Source: JANNNF01 sp963772935 (lineage in GTDB: Bacteria; Pseudomonadota; Alphaproteobacteria; Rhodobacterales; Rhodobacteraceae). From it: a stretch of DNA of 64,000 nucleotides. The DNA is taken from assembly GCA_963772935.1 (NCBI GenBank), contig CAVYZK010000004.1:248001-312000 (forward strand). Direction: 5' to 3'. The notes under the pieces are model-generated. The model was not told where the DNA came from, ran no database searches, and saw only the letters and a program-made list of their open reading frames with translations. The translations under genes were made by a program, and so were the position numbers. This document shows, one piece after another, positions 17,691-29,125 of the stretch (its first letter is position 1; the number at the start of each line of letters is the position of its first letter).

Positions 17691-17771
17691 CAGAATGTGG
17701 GGGAGCGGGCGTTAAGGGTTGGGGCGCGAATCGGGTTTTGGAGATGGGGAAGATGGGCGGAATTGCCCATC

Positions 17772-18546
17772 CTACCCGATAAGGGTGTTGCGGGACTTCA
17801 GGGCCGTCAGCCAACGCCAGCCCCTGTGCCGTTCCTTTGGCGGGGCGGTATTCGGCGGCGATCCAGAGGTCAGGGTGGTCGGCGTCGATCTGGTCGGACA
17901 GGGCGGGCAGGGAAAAGCCGCCACCCCCCGGTTCGTGGCGGGCGGGAAAACCTGCGATCTGGATATGGCCGGTGCGGTGGCGATGGGCCTCCCACACGGC
18001 GGTCGGGTTGCCGTGCAGGCGGGCGGCGTGCCAGAGGTCGAACTGCAAGCCGATACGGGCGGTGCCAAGATCATCGAGGATGCGCGCCGCCTGATCATAG
18101 TCGTTCAGAAAATAGCCGGGCATGTCATCGGGGTTCAGGGGTTCCAGCGTCAGGTGCTGATCCGGGGCCTGCGCCAAGGCCCAGTTCAGGTTTTCGGTAT
18201 AGGTCGCCTCGGCCTGCGGGCCTTTGGCGACGCCCGCCATCACATGCAGGCGCTGCGCCCCAAGCCGGGCGGCATAGTCGGCGGCGCGCAGGAAACCGTC
18301 CCGAAAGCGGCTTTCCTCGCCCGGGACCGCCGCAAAGCCACGGTCGCCTGCCGCCCAATCGCCGGGGGGGGTGTTGATCAGGGCAAGGGGCTGGCCTGCC
18401 AGTGCCTTTTCCCAATCGGCCATCGTATTGTCATAGGGAAACAGCACTTCCACCCCGTCAAACCCACAGCGCGCCGCCCAATCGGGGCGGTCGAGCATGG
18501 GCACTTCGGTGAACAGCAGGGTCAGATTCGCGGCAAAACGGGGCAT
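17772..18546 (-). CDS. hyi: Hydroxypyruvate isomerase family protein (frame break near 17813)
   Basis: A TIM-barrel sugar isomerase of the Hyi/OtnI family interconverting hydroxypyruvate and tartronate semialdehyde. The start MPRFAANLTLLFTEVP, the motif GFDGVEVLFPYD, TLEPLNPDDMPGYF, and QFDLWHAARLHGN (metal-site residues) match the family. An extra T near 17813 sends the raw frame on to 17563; the restored C-terminus is WLTALKSRNTLIG with a stop at 17772 and a usual length of about 257 residues. Its start abuts the DUF1285 stop. It may feed glyoxylate-derived carbon to glycerate, fitting the glcDEF genes downstream, though they are 10 kb away. Confidence 0.85.
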
Positions 18547-19146
18547 TCAGGGCAATTCGGACGAGGGGATGATCGGGAAGAACACGCCCCCCGACCAAAT
18601 TCCGAACCACCCTTGCCCGCCATGGTCGGCATGGCAACCCAATTCGACCAGCCGGTAAAAGGATTTGCGGTCAATCAGGGCCTCCAGCCCCGGGCGGATC
18701 AGGATATAGGGCGAAGGCTCACCCGTGGTGGCGTCGCGGGTGACGCGCAGGGGGTGGTCGGGGCCTGCCGTAGCCTCATCTTCGGTTTTGGTTGTGAAAT
18801 GAAGGGCTTGGGTGGGGCCATCGCCCGTGACGGTGAAATCGGTGGCCAGCATGGGCGCGTCTTCGACCACGATGCCGACCTTTTCCACCGGGGTCACGAG
18901 GAAATACTTGTCACCTTCACGCCGCAGGATCGACGAGAACAGCTTGACCAGCCCGGGTCTGCCAATCGGGGTGCCCTCATGGAACCATGTGCCGTCGCGG
19001 GCGATGCGCATGTCGATATCGCCGCAGAACGGCGGGTTCCACAGATGCACGGGGGGCGGGCCGCGTTTGGTGGCGGCCTGAACAGAGGCCATCACGCCCG
19101 ATGCGGTTGGTTTCACGATCATTTGTCCCGGTTCCGTTTTTGCCAT
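18547..19146 (-). CDS. DUF1285 family protein
   Basis: A 199-residue cytoplasmic protein matching DUF1285: PPFCGDIDMRIARDGTWFHEGTPIGR-type opening (quoted in parts: FCGDIDMRI, WFHEGTPIGR), VEKVGIVVEDAP and YILIRPGLEALIDRKSFYRL. Structures of the family are known but the function is not. The stop is followed at once by the hyi ATG. It is divergent from the moxR operon across about 60 bases. Confidence 0.82.
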   Translation of the reverse strand: MAKTEPGQMIVKPTASGVMASVQAATKRGPPPVHLWNPPFCGDIDMRIARDGTWFHEGTPIGRPGLVKLFSSILRREGDKYFLVTPVEKVGIVVEDAPMLATDFTVTGDGPTQALHFTTKTEDEATAGPDHPLRVTRDATTGEPSPYILIRPGLEALIDRKSFYRLVELGCHADHGGQGWFGIWSGGVFFPIIPSSELP

Positions 19147-19206
19147 TTGTGCCCGGCGCGTTAGTTGGGTCTAATGGGATCATATAACCCCCGCCGGAGG
19201 ATTGTC

Positions 19207-20207
<1,001 letters not shown>

Positions 20208-20211
<4 letters not shown>

Positions 20212-21081
20212 CGGGCATTGCCCATACGGATTTAAGGGCGCGGGCCGAGGCTCTGGGCCAGTCGCTGCCTGCGCTGCTGGCAGAGGCGGATATGCTGGCG
20301 TCGCATGTGATGCTGGGCGAACACGGGCGGCGCAGGGCTGGCTTGGGCGATGAATTCTGGCAGTACCGCCCGGCGCATGAGGGTGACAGTGCCCGGATGA
20401 TCGACTGGCGCAGGTCGGCGCGCAGCGATGCGCATTTCGTGCAGACGCGCGAATGGCAGGCGGCGCAGTCGGTGACGCTGTGGGTCGATCCGTCGCGGTC
20501 GATGAGCTTCAGCGGCGACAAGGCGCGCGCGCCCAAAGGGCGATCGCGCGCGGTTGCTGGCGCTGGCCTTGGCGGTGCTGTTGTTGCGCGGGGGCGAACG
20601 GGTGGGCCTTGCGGGCGGCGATCCGCCGCGGTCGGGGCGGGCGCAGATGCTGCGGCTGGCGGCGGGCTTGGGCGAGGATATCGCGGATTATGCGGCCCCG
20701 GTGGCGGATGGTATTGTGGCCCACGGTCGCGCGGTGTTCGTGTCGGATTTTCTGGGCGATCTGGGGGGGATTGAGGCCGCTTTGGCGCGGGCGTCCGACC
20801 GGGGGGCACGCGGGGTGTTGCTGCAAGTGCTGGACCCGGCAGAGGAGGAGTTTCCCTTCGACGGGCGCACGATCTTTGAATCGATGGGCGGCACGCTGCG
20901 GCATGAAACGCTGCGGGCAGGGGAGTTGCGCGACAAATATCTGGCGCGGCTGGCGGAACGCAAGGACCGGCTGGCGGTGTTGGCGCGTGCCGTGGGCTGG
21001 CAGTTCAGCACGCACCACACCGGGGGCGGGGCGCAAGCGGCGTTGCTGTGGGCATACCGTGCGTTGGAAGGGGGCCGCTGA
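20208..21081 (+). CDS. DUF58 protein, MoxR partner (frame break near 20539)
   Basis: A DUF58 domain protein of about 290 residues after frame restoration. The N-terminal part holds GDEFWQYRPAHEGDSARMIDWRRSA (in parts: FWQYRPAHEGD, MIDWRRSAR), the conserved DUF58 block, and LWVDPSRSMSFSG, a degenerate MIDAS-like motif. The frame breaks in the GGG run at 20538-20540, with one G too many; it then continues LLALALAVLLLRGGERVGLA. It starts with GTG inside the moxR stop and ends overlapping the next ATG (TGATG). The operon arrangement points to a periplasm- or membrane-linked assembly function. Confidence 0.88.
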
Positions 21082-23860
21082 TGTTCATGCTTGGCCCCAT
21101 CGGGTTCGCGCTGCCGTGGTTATTGGTGGGGCTGGTCGCTTTGCCGATCTTGTGGTGGGTGCTGCGCGCGGTGCCGCCTGCGCCCATCCGGCGGCGGTTT
21201 CCGGGGGTGGCGCTGCTGCTGGGCCTGACGGATGATGAGGCGGAGACCGACAAGACCCCGTGGTGGTTGCTGGCCCTGCGGATGCTGGCGATTGGCGCCG
21301 CGATTGTGGCCTTTGCCGGCCCGGTGCTGAACCCGACGCCGCAGGTGGCTGGGGCGGACCGGCTGTTGATCCTGATCGACGGCACTTGGGCCGATGCCCG
21401 CGACTGGCCGCGCCGGATTGAAAAGGCGGTGGCGTTGGTCGAGGATGCTGCGCGGGCGGGCCGCCCTGTGGCGGTGGTGCGGTTGACGGATGCGCCGACG
21501 GCGATTGCGTTTCAGACCGGCGAGGCCGAGGCGGGCCGGGTGGCCGCCTTGCAGCCTGCGGCTTGGGCTCCGATGGATATGGCGGCCTGGGTGGCGGCGT
21601 TGCCTGCGGAGGGGTTTGACAGTTACTGGCTGTCGGATGGGCTGGACCATCCGGGGCGGGCGAATCTGATGGCGGGGCTGGGTGCGAAGGGCAACGTGAC
21701 CGTATTCCAAAGCCCCCGCCCGGTGTTGGCCCTGCGGCCAGCAGTGTTTGCCGAAGGGGCGGTGCAGATTGCGGCGGCCCGGGTGCCTGCTGGGGATGGC
21801 GTGCAGGTTGAGGTGATCGCCCGTGGCCCCGACCCTGCCGGGATTGACCGCGAATTGGCGCGGTTGCCGCTGAGTTTTGCGGCGGGGGAAGCGGAGGCCA
21901 AGGGTGCGTTGACCCTGCCGCCCGAATTGCGCAACCGGATCACCCGGTTTGAAATGGCGGGTATTCGTTCGGCGGGGGCGGTCAGCCTGACAGATGACAG
22001 CCTGAAACGCCGCAAGGTGGCGATCATCGGGGGCGGGCCGGATCAGGAAGGGCTGCAACTGCTGTCGCCCACACACTATCTGCGGCAGGCTTTGGCTCCG
22101 GTGGCCGACCTGATCGACGGCGGGTTGGAGGATGTGTTGCAAGCCAACCCCGATGTGGTGATTTTGGCCGATGTGGCCCGCCTGACGCAATCTGAGACGG
22201 ATGCGGCGCTGGAGTGGCTGGACAAGGGCGGCTTGCTGCTGCGCTTTGCCGGGCCACGGATGGCGGCAAGCGACATAAGCCGGGCCGAGGAAGACCCGCT
22301 GATGCCGGTGCGCCTGCGCGAAGGGGGCCGGACGGTCGGGGGCGCGATGAGCTGGGGCGAGCCGAAGGTGCTGGCCCCGTTCCCCGAAGCCTCACCCTTC
22401 TTTGGGTTGCCGACGCCGGAAGATGTGACGGTGACAGCGCAGGTTTTGGCGCAACCCGACCCGGAGTTGGGGGAGCGCACCATTGCGGCGCTGGCCGATG
22501 GTACGCCGCTGGTCACCCGCAAGGCGGTGGGGTCTGGTCAAGTGGTGCTGGTGCATGTGACGGCCAATGCCGAATGGTCCAGCCTGCCGCTGTCGGGGTT
22601 GTTCGTGCAGATGCTGGAGCGGTTGGCGGTGTCCACACGCCCTGCGCTGCCCGAGGCGGCGGATTTGGCGGGGCAGGTCTGGGTGCCCGAAACGGTACTG
22701 GATGCCTACGGTCAGGCCGTGGATGCGGGCGAAGTGGCGGGGGTTGAGGGTGTGACCTTGGCGCAGGCAATGACCGCCGGGCCGGGACCTGCGCTGCCAC
22801 CGGGGCTGTACGCCGGGGCGGATCGGCGGGTGGCGCTGAACGTCGTTGGGGCGGATACGGTGCTGTCGGCGCGTGGTCTGGCCTGCAGGCACGGTGATCG
22901 AAGGGGTAGAGGCCCCGCGCGAACAGGCGTTGAAAGGCGCGGTGCTGACCGTGGCCTTGGCGGCGTTGCTGGTGGATATTCTGGCGGCATTGTGGGTGGC
23001 GGGGCGGTTGTCGGGCCTGCTGCGCCGCGCAGCGATGGTGGCGGTTGCCGTGTTGGCGATGCAGGGCGACGCGCGGGCGCAAACCGATGGCGCGCAGGTG
23101 GATGATCCCTTTGCCATTCAGGCGACCTCCGCCGTGGTGTTGGCGCATGTGCTGACCGGGAATGCGCAGGTCGATGAGGTGGCCGAGGCCGGGTTGCAGG
23201 GCTTGAGCGACCGTCTGACCGAGCGCACCTCGATTGAACCCGAGGCACCGATCGGGGTGGATATCGAACGCGACGAACTGGCGTTCTTTCCCTTCCTGTA
23301 TTGGCCTTTGACGGCAGATCAACCGCTGCCCTCCGCCGCCGCCTATACAAGGTTGAACGCGTATCTGCGCACCGGGGGCATGATCCTGTTTGACACCCGC
23401 GACGGTGATGTGGCGGGCTTGGGCGGGGCGACGCCGGAAGCGCAGGCCTTGCAACGCATCGCGTCGGGGCTGGATATTCCGCCGCTGGAACCCATTCCGT
23501 CCGACCACGTGCTGACGCGCAGTTTCTATCTGCTGCAGGATTTTCCGGGTCGCCACACCCAAGGCACCCTGTGGGTTGAGGCCGCGCCGCCTGATGCGGC
23601 CTTGGCCGAAGGGATGCCGTTTCGCAACCTGAACGATGGGGTGACGCCCGTGGTGATCGGCGGCAACGACTGGGCGTCCGCTTGGGCGGTAGACGACAGT
23701 GGGGCGTGGATGCTGCCGGTGGGGCGCGGCTTTGCAGGCGAGACGGCAAAGGGAAATCGCCTACCGCTTTGGCATCAACATCGTGATGCATGTGCTGACG
23801 GGCAATTACAAATCGGATCAGGTGCATGTGCCGGCCCTGCTGGAAAGGCTGGGGCAATGA
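21081..23860 (+). CDS. DUF4159 protein with N-terminal BatA-like membrane domain (two frame breaks)
   Basis: A large membrane protein of about 925 residues. The N-terminus is a BatA-type segment with two membrane helices (FALPWLLVGLVALPILWWVL, then LLALRMLAIGAAIVAFAGP) and RRFPGVALLL between. A VWA-like region follows (LLILIDGTWADARDWP), then a membrane helix near base 22960, and the C-terminal DUF4159 domain (FFPFLYWPLTADQPL, RTGGMILFDTRDG, INIVMHVLTGNYKSDQVHVP). Frame breaks lie near 22875 (extra G) and 23749 (extra A); the true end is TGA 23858-23860, overlapping the next ATG. Function is unknown. Confidence 0.85.
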
Positions 23861-25930
23861 TCCATTCCGTGGTGTTCGACCCTCTGGTGCCGGTCTGGCT
23901 GATCTGGGGTCTGGCGGTGGTGGCCGTCGGCTTGCTGGCCCTGGCGGTGTGGCGCGGCTTGCCCGGCTGGGCGCTGCGGGCGGCGGCGGCTGGGGTGGTG
24001 CTGACGGCCCTGGCCAATCCCGCGCTGCAAGAGGAAGACCGCGCGCCATTGACGGACATCGTGCTGCTGGTGGTGGACGAAAGCGCCAGTCAGGGGCTGT
24101 CGGACCGTGCCGCGCAGACTGAGGCCGCAGTGGCGGCGGTGCAGGCCGAAGTGGCGGCCCTGCCCAACACCGAATTGCGGATTTCGCGGCTGACGGATGG
24201 GGCCGAGGATGCGGGGACGCTGGCGATGACCGCGCTGGCAGAGGCTTTGGCCGAGGAACCCCGGGCGCGGGTGGCGGGGGCGATCCTGATCACCGATGGA
24301 CAGGTGCATGATCTGGGGCTGGCCCCGTCCTTGCCCGCCCCGCTGCATGTGCTGCTGACGGGGCGTGCGGCAGACTGGGACCGCCGGCTGGTGGTGAAAA
24401 ACGCCCCCGCCTTTGCGATTCTGGGCGAGGAATTCATGCTGGGCTCTGCGGATCGACGATGAAGGCGCCGCCCCCGGCGATACCGATGCGCAACTGACGA
24501 TCACCGTCGATGCCGATGCGCCGCAGACCTATACCGTGCCGGTCGGCACCGACTTGGAATTGCCCGTGACTCTGCCGCATGGCGGGATGAACGTGCTGCA
24601 ATTCAGCGTGGCTGTGGGCGATGGCGAGTTGACCGACCGCAACAACACCGCTGTTGTGCAGGTCAACGGGGTGCGCGACCGGCTGCGTGTGTTGCTGGTG
24701 TCGGGCGAGCCGCATGCGGGCGAACGGGTCTGGCGCAACCTGCTGAAATCGGATGCGAGCGTGGATCTGGTGCATTTCACCATTCTGCGCCCGCCCGAAA
24801 AGCAGGATGGTATCCCGGTGGATGAGCTGAGCCTGATCGCCTTTCCGACGCGGGAATTGTTTGTGGAAAAGATCGACGAGTTCGATCTGATCATCTTTGA
24901 CCGCTACCGGATGCGGGGCATCCTGCCGATGTCCTATCTGCAAAACGTGGCCGATTATGTGCGCCGCGGGGGCACCGTGCTGGTGGCGGCGGGGCCGGAG
25001 TTTGGCGCGGTGGACAGTCTGTACCGGTCGCCCTTGGCCGATATTCTGCCGGTGGAGCCGACCGCACAGGTGATCGAGGAAGGCTATCGCCCGGCGCTGA
25101 CCGATCTGGGGCGCAAGCATCCGGTGACCGAAGGATTGGAAGATCTGGCCCCCGAGGGAGGCTGGGGACGCTGGTTCCGGCTGACGGAAGTAACGCCGAC
25201 AGCGGGGCAGGTGGTGATGTCGGGGCCGGGGGATCGGCCTTTGCTGGTGCTGAACCGGGTCGATGAGGGCCGGGTGGCGGTTCTGGCGTCCGATCAGATG
25301 TGGCTGTGGGGGCGCGGCTATGAAGGCGGCGGGCCGCAGTTGGAACTGCTGCGCAGGCTGGCGCACTGGATGCTGAAGGAACCCGAACTGGAGGAGGAGG
25401 CCCTGACCGCCACCGCCAAAGGGCAGGTGCTGACCATCACACGGCGGTCCATTGCGGCAGATGCGCCGGGGCCGCTGACCATCACCGGGCCGGACGGGGC
25501 AGAGGTGGAATTGCCGATGCCAGAGGTGGCCCCGGGCAAGTTTGAACTGGATTGGGCAGCACCGGGGATGGGCCTCTACCGTCTGGCGCAGGGTGATCTG
25601 ACGCGGGTGATTGCGGTCGGGCCATCCTCGCCGCGCGAGTTTGAGGCGACGATTGCGACGGGTGATCTGCTGGCCCCGGTCGTTGCCCCCACGCAGGGCG
25701 GCATCTTGGGGCTGGAGGACGGCACACCGGACATTCGGGCGGTCAATGCGGGGCGCCCTGCCTCGGGGCGCGGCTGGATCGGCATCACGCCGCGAGAGGC
25801 GTATGCGACGCAGGATGTGCGGGTGGCGGCGCTGTTGCCGGGCTGGGCGTACCTGCTGTTGGCGGCTGCTTTGGCGATTGCGGCCTGGGTGCTGGAAGGG
25901 CGACGCGGGTCTGCGCGCCGCCCAGTTTGA
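23857..25930 (+). CDS. Membrane protein with class I glutamine-amidotransferase-like domain (frame break near 24444)
   Basis: About 690 residues, last gene of the MoxR operon. Two N-terminal membrane helices (VWLIWGLAVVAVGLLALAVW; ALRAAAAGVVLTALANP) precede a VWA-like domain (DIVLLVVDESASQGLSDRAA). A central GATase1-like domain follows (RVLLVSGEPHAGERVWRNLL, FDLIIFDRYRMRGILP, YVRRGGTVLVAAGPEFG), and a C-terminal helix (GWAYLLLAAALAIAAWVLEG). The frame breaks near 24444, where an extra T splits MLG/LRIDDEG. No amidotransferase cysteine is evident, so it is probably not an enzyme. Its stop abuts the stop of a short convergent frame (TGATCA). Confidence 0.85.
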
Positions 25931-26020
25931 TCAGGCCATGGCCGGTTTGGCGGCAATCGCCTTGCCGATGCTTTCCGACGCATAGCCGAACACGGCGCCT
26001 ACGATCATCGACACCGACAT
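25931..26020 (-). other. Possible remnant of a small membrane-protein gene
   Basis: A 29-codon frame (MSVSMIVGAVFGYASESIGK then AIAAKPAMA) ends directly against the MoxR operon stop. It looks like the end of a hydrophobic protein rather than random sequence. The first 12 codons recur, without a start, in the second tandem copy near 27045. Either a very small gene or a relic cut by the duplication; low certainty. Confidence 0.3.
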
Positions 26021-26047
26021 GTTAATTGCGAGGGATTGGTGTTGCGA

Positions 26048-27021
26048 ATGAATCTGTTCATCGTCTCAGGGGCTTTCGCGATCTGGATGATGGGGTCCGG
26101 CACGGTTGCGGCAGAGATTGCCTTGCAGAGCGACGCGGCCGATCCCGCAGCCCTTGCCCCGCTTGATATGTTTCGAGACTGCGACGTCTGTCCCGAAATG
26201 ATCGTAATGCCGCCGGGGTCGTTTATGATGGGCGCAATTCGGGGCGAATCCCGGAACCCGTTTGATTTTATCGGGGACGACCCCACATTTCTTCGGCGGG
26301 GTGAGGATGAGATCAATATCATTCCGTTCGAACATCCACGACACCCTGTGAACATGGACATTCCCTATGCGATGGCCAGAAATGAGATTACGCATGCTGA
26401 ATGGATGGCCTGTGCCGAGGATAGCGGCTGTGCCTATGTACCGGATCACCGGGTTCTGACACTGGAAGGCCGAAGGCGATGGGACCGAAACATCCGGTGA
26501 TCAATGTATCCTATCGAGATGTGCAGCAATATTTAGGTTGGCTCAACAAAAAGGTTGGCGCACAGGTTTACCGCCTGCCGACTGAAGCGGAATGGGAATA
26601 TGCCGCCCGCGCTGGGACGGAGACGCCCTTTGCACAGGGCGAGGAATTGACAGCAGATCAAGCCAATTTCTCAAGAACGGGCACCGAGCAGTTGCTGGGG
26701 AAAGCGTTGCCCGAGCTTGTGAACAGGAAAGAGCCTGTTGAAGTTGATGACCTGAACGCGGAAAATGCCTGGGGTCTGCGCCATATGTCTGGAAACGTAC
26801 ACGAACTTACTTTGTCGTGCTGGACGGAAACGCACTTGGGTCTTTTAAGCGATAGCGCCTATCTGGCAAACGCTAACTCACAGAGTTCTTGTATGCGGGT
26901 CGTCAAGGGGGGCAGCTTCACCTCTGGAATGGATTGGTGTCGTCTCGCGGTGCGTACGCGCCGCGAAGAAGTTAGCCGGCGTGATAGCATTGGGTTTCGG
27001 GTGGTACGAAATATTTATTAA
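26048..27021 (+). CDS. Secreted formylglycine-generating-enzyme-like (SUMF1) protein, copy 1 (frame break near 26475)
   Basis: About 324 residues restored. A signal peptide (MNLFIVSGAFAIWMMGSGTV, ending AA) leads into an FGE-sulfatase domain: CPEMIVMPPGSFMMGA, HPRHPVNMDIPYAMARNEIT, VINVSYRDVQQYLGWLN, YRLPTEAEWEYAARAGTETP, HMSGNVHEL, and the end IGFRVVRNIY. One base is missing near 26475 in LEG/MGPKHP. The Cys pair of true formylglycine-generating enzymes is not obvious, so a sulfatase-activating role is doubtful; bacterial relatives bind or modify other targets. ATG 26048 is chosen, but TTG 26042 fits the GAGGGA ribosome-binding site better. No sulfatase gene is in the window. Confidence 0.8.
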
Positions 27022-27100
27022 GAGGGTGTGACGGAGAATGGCCGAACACGGCGCCCACGATCATCGACACCGACACTTTGATTATGAGGGATTAGCGTTG

Positions 27101-28088
27101 CGAATGACTATGTTGATCATCCCGGGGACTTTCGTGATATGGATGATGGGGTCCGGCACGGCTGCGGCAGAGTTTGCCTTGCAGAGCGACGGCGCCGATC
27201 CCGCAGCCCTTGCCCCGCTTGATATGTTTCGAGACTGCGACGTCTGTCCCGAAATGATCGTAATGCCGCCGGGGTCGTTTATGATGGGCGCAATTCGGGG
27301 CGAATCCCGGAACCCGTTTGATGTCTACGGACCAATCGACGCCAAAGACTTCAAATTTCGTGTGCGTGCACCGGATGAGATCAACATTATCCCAAACGAA
27401 CACCCGCGCCATCGTGTCACGATGGACATTCCTTATGCTATTGCCCGGAACGAGACCACGCACTCTGAATGGATGCAGTGTGTGGATGCCGGAGGATGTA
27501 CGCATGTGCCGGACCATCGCGTCCTAACCCTAAGTGGACATCAAGACCTTGGCCCGCAACATCCGGTTGTTAATGTGTCATACCGCGATACACTTCAATA
27601 TGTGGCTTGGTTAAACAGTCAGGTCGGAAATGCGCTTTACCGGCTGCCTACCGAGGCCGAATGGGAGAATGCTGCCCGCGCAAGCACCGAGACCCCCTTT
27701 GCGCAAGGGAATGAGCTGACGCCGGAACAGGCGAATTTCTCGGGCAGGGCGACCGAGAACCTGCTGAGAGTGCCCAGGCCCGACCTTGTCGACCGGAGAA
27801 TGCCCGTCCCTGTTGATGACTTGGACATCGCAAGTGCTTGGGTGTTCGGCATATGTCAGGGAATGTCGAGGAATTCACCCTATCTTGTTGGTCAGAGACG
27901 CATCTGGGGCTTTCGCATGACAGCCGTTATCTTGCTGATGCAAACTCTCAATCGTCATGCCGTCGGGTTTCAAAAGGGGGAGCGTGTTGATTTGGCAATG
28001 GACAGCATTCGCCGGCAAGGCGCTTTCGACCAACAGAAGATTCAGGCGGGCATTTCTTGGGTTTCGCGTGGTCCGGGAGGTCTATTAG
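27101..28088 (+). CDS. Secreted SUMF1-like protein, copy 2 (two frame breaks)
   Basis: A tandem paralogue of the preceding gene, about 329 residues when restored. It has the same signal peptide pattern and the same 129-bp block coding for CPEMIVMPPGSFMMGAIRGE. Downstream it differs (VYGPIDAKDFKFRVRAPDE insertion). Restoring a base near 27841 gives WGVRHMSGNVEEFTLSCW, and another near 27986 gives GGAWLIWQWTAFAGKAL, ending LGFRVVREVY at TAG 28086-28088. With two breaks it could also be a decaying copy; I lean to sequence error because the restored protein aligns to its end with copy 1. Confidence 0.75.
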
Positions 28089-28177
28089 GGGCTGATGGAG
28101 AATGGCCACGTGTCAGCGTGTCGCGGGGAAGATTGCGTTTGGAGTTGCGTCATCCCTGATTAAGTAGGCGTCGTCTC

Positions 28178-28260
28178 GTCCCGGCGAAGGCCGGGGCCTT
28201 GGGGTGCGTAAGCACCGGGTCTGTACTGATATGTCGGGGTCCCGGCCTACTCCGGGACGT
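28178..28260. repeat. REP-like inverted pair, copy 1
   Basis: CCCGGC-GAAG-GCCGGG (28180-28195) and GTCCCGG-CCTACT-CCGGGAC (about 28239-28258) form two hairpins in opposite orientation about 45 bases apart, in the 192-base gap between the SUMF1 copy 2 and DUF599 genes. A second pair with related sequence is at 39469-39541. Such extragenic palindromes are common in alphaproteobacteria. Confidence 0.7.
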
Positions 28261-28280
28261 GTTGCTCTGTCAGTTTAGGG

Positions 28281-28976
28281 TCACTCGGGCGATTGCAGCA
28301 TCACTTGCCGGGATTGCGAGGCAAACTCGCGGCGCAGCAGCACGCCAGAGGTCAGGATCGCCCCGACGATCAGCGCCCATGGGCCGATCATCCAGCCGAG
28401 CGCGCCCAAGGCAAAGTAGATCGCCCGCAGGCCCCGGTTGAAGCTTTTGGCGGCGGTGATGTTGATCTCGGCGGCTTGTGCGGCGCGGTGCAGTGATGTG
28501 GGATGGTCGGGGTCATTGGGTACGGCGGCCATCAGGATGGAGCAATAGCCGAACAGACGGTGCGCCCAGACGAATTTCAGCAGTGCATTGGCCAGAAACC
28601 CGACGACGAGGATCACCTTCACCTCAACCCGCAGGCTGCCCGAGGCGAGTGTCAGATCATGCGCCAGCCCTTCGACCAGCGCGGCATTGCCGATCAGCGC
28701 CACCCCGCCGCCAATCGCAATCATGCAGGCCGAGGCGAAAAAGGCGGTGCCCTGCCGTAGGCTGTCAATCACGGTGGCATCGAAGATCCTCGGCTGACGG
28801 GTGACGAATTGCACCATCCAGTCCCTGCGGTAGCCTTGCATCAGCACGGAAACCGACGGGTGGCCTGCGGGCGGATGCTCGGTAACCCAGCCCGTCCCGA
28901 TCCAAAGCGCAAGGATCAGCGCAAGCGCCGTGATATCAAGCGGGGTGATCGTGCCGATCTGGGTGAAAAGCTCCAT
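28281..28976 (-). CDS. DUF599 membrane protein
   Basis: A 231-residue inner-membrane protein with about four hydrophobic segments (LDITALALILALWIGTGW, FFASACMIAIGGGVALIGN, VILVVGFLANALLKFVWAHR, AIYFALGALGWMIGPWALIV; each quoted in part). The conserved Arg/Trp-containing stretches RRDWMVQFVTRQPRIFDA and the C-terminal half match DUF599. Function unknown. It is divergent from glcD. Confidence 0.82.
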   Translation of the reverse strand: MELFTQIGTITPLDITALALILALWIGTGWVTEHPPAGHPSVSVLMQGYRRDWMVQFVTRQPRIFDATVIDSLRQGTAFFASACMIAIGGGVALIGNAALVEGLAHDLTLASGSLRVEVKVILVVGFLANALLKFVWAHRLFGYCSILMAAVPNDPDHPTSLHRAAQAAEINITAAKSFNRGLRAIYFALGALGWMIGPWALIVGAILTSGVLLRREFASQSRQVMLQSPE

Positions 28977-29068
28977 CCTGCCAGTTTAAGGATTTGCGCG
29001 CGTGGCTCATCAAAAATCGGTGGGGTCGGGCGAGTTTTCGCAATGGTGATGCCATCGGGAATGGTTGC

Positions 29069-29107
29069 TTGCGTGATGGCGGTGATTGGTTATATTATTT
29101 TACCAAT
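29069..29107 (+). promoter_or_regulatory. Candidate glcD promoter with overlapping inverted repeat
   Basis: TTGCGT (29069-29074), 16 bases, TATATT (29091-29096) form a plausible promoter 30 bases before the glcD start. The -10 lies inside an inverted repeat ATTGGT (29085-29090) ... ACCAAT (29102-29107). ATTGGT/ACCAAT half sites resemble those of PdhR/GlcC-type GntR regulators, but the 11-base spacer is longer than usual. A repressor bound here would block the promoter. Confidence 0.4.
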
Positions 29108-29125
29108 AGCAAGAAAGGTTGCGCC

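Larger units (their letters stand above)
25982..28106 (+). repeat. Tandem duplication, unit about 1056 bp
   Basis: Two units offset by 1056 bases at their 5' parts, each with the same leader (GCCGAACACGGCGCC, ATCATCGACACCGAC) and a SUMF1-like gene. A 129-bp stretch is identical: 26138-26266 and 27194-27322. The 3' halves have diverged strongly. After copy 2 the junction motif GGAGAATGGCC recurs (compare about 27033 and 28097), a trace of the unit boundary. Confidence 0.85.

Noticed and set aside
17563..17771. A C-terminal extension of hydroxypyruvate isomerase running through the repeat array.
   Set aside because: The normal family C-terminus is found in another frame ending at 17772. The extension is low-complexity read-through.
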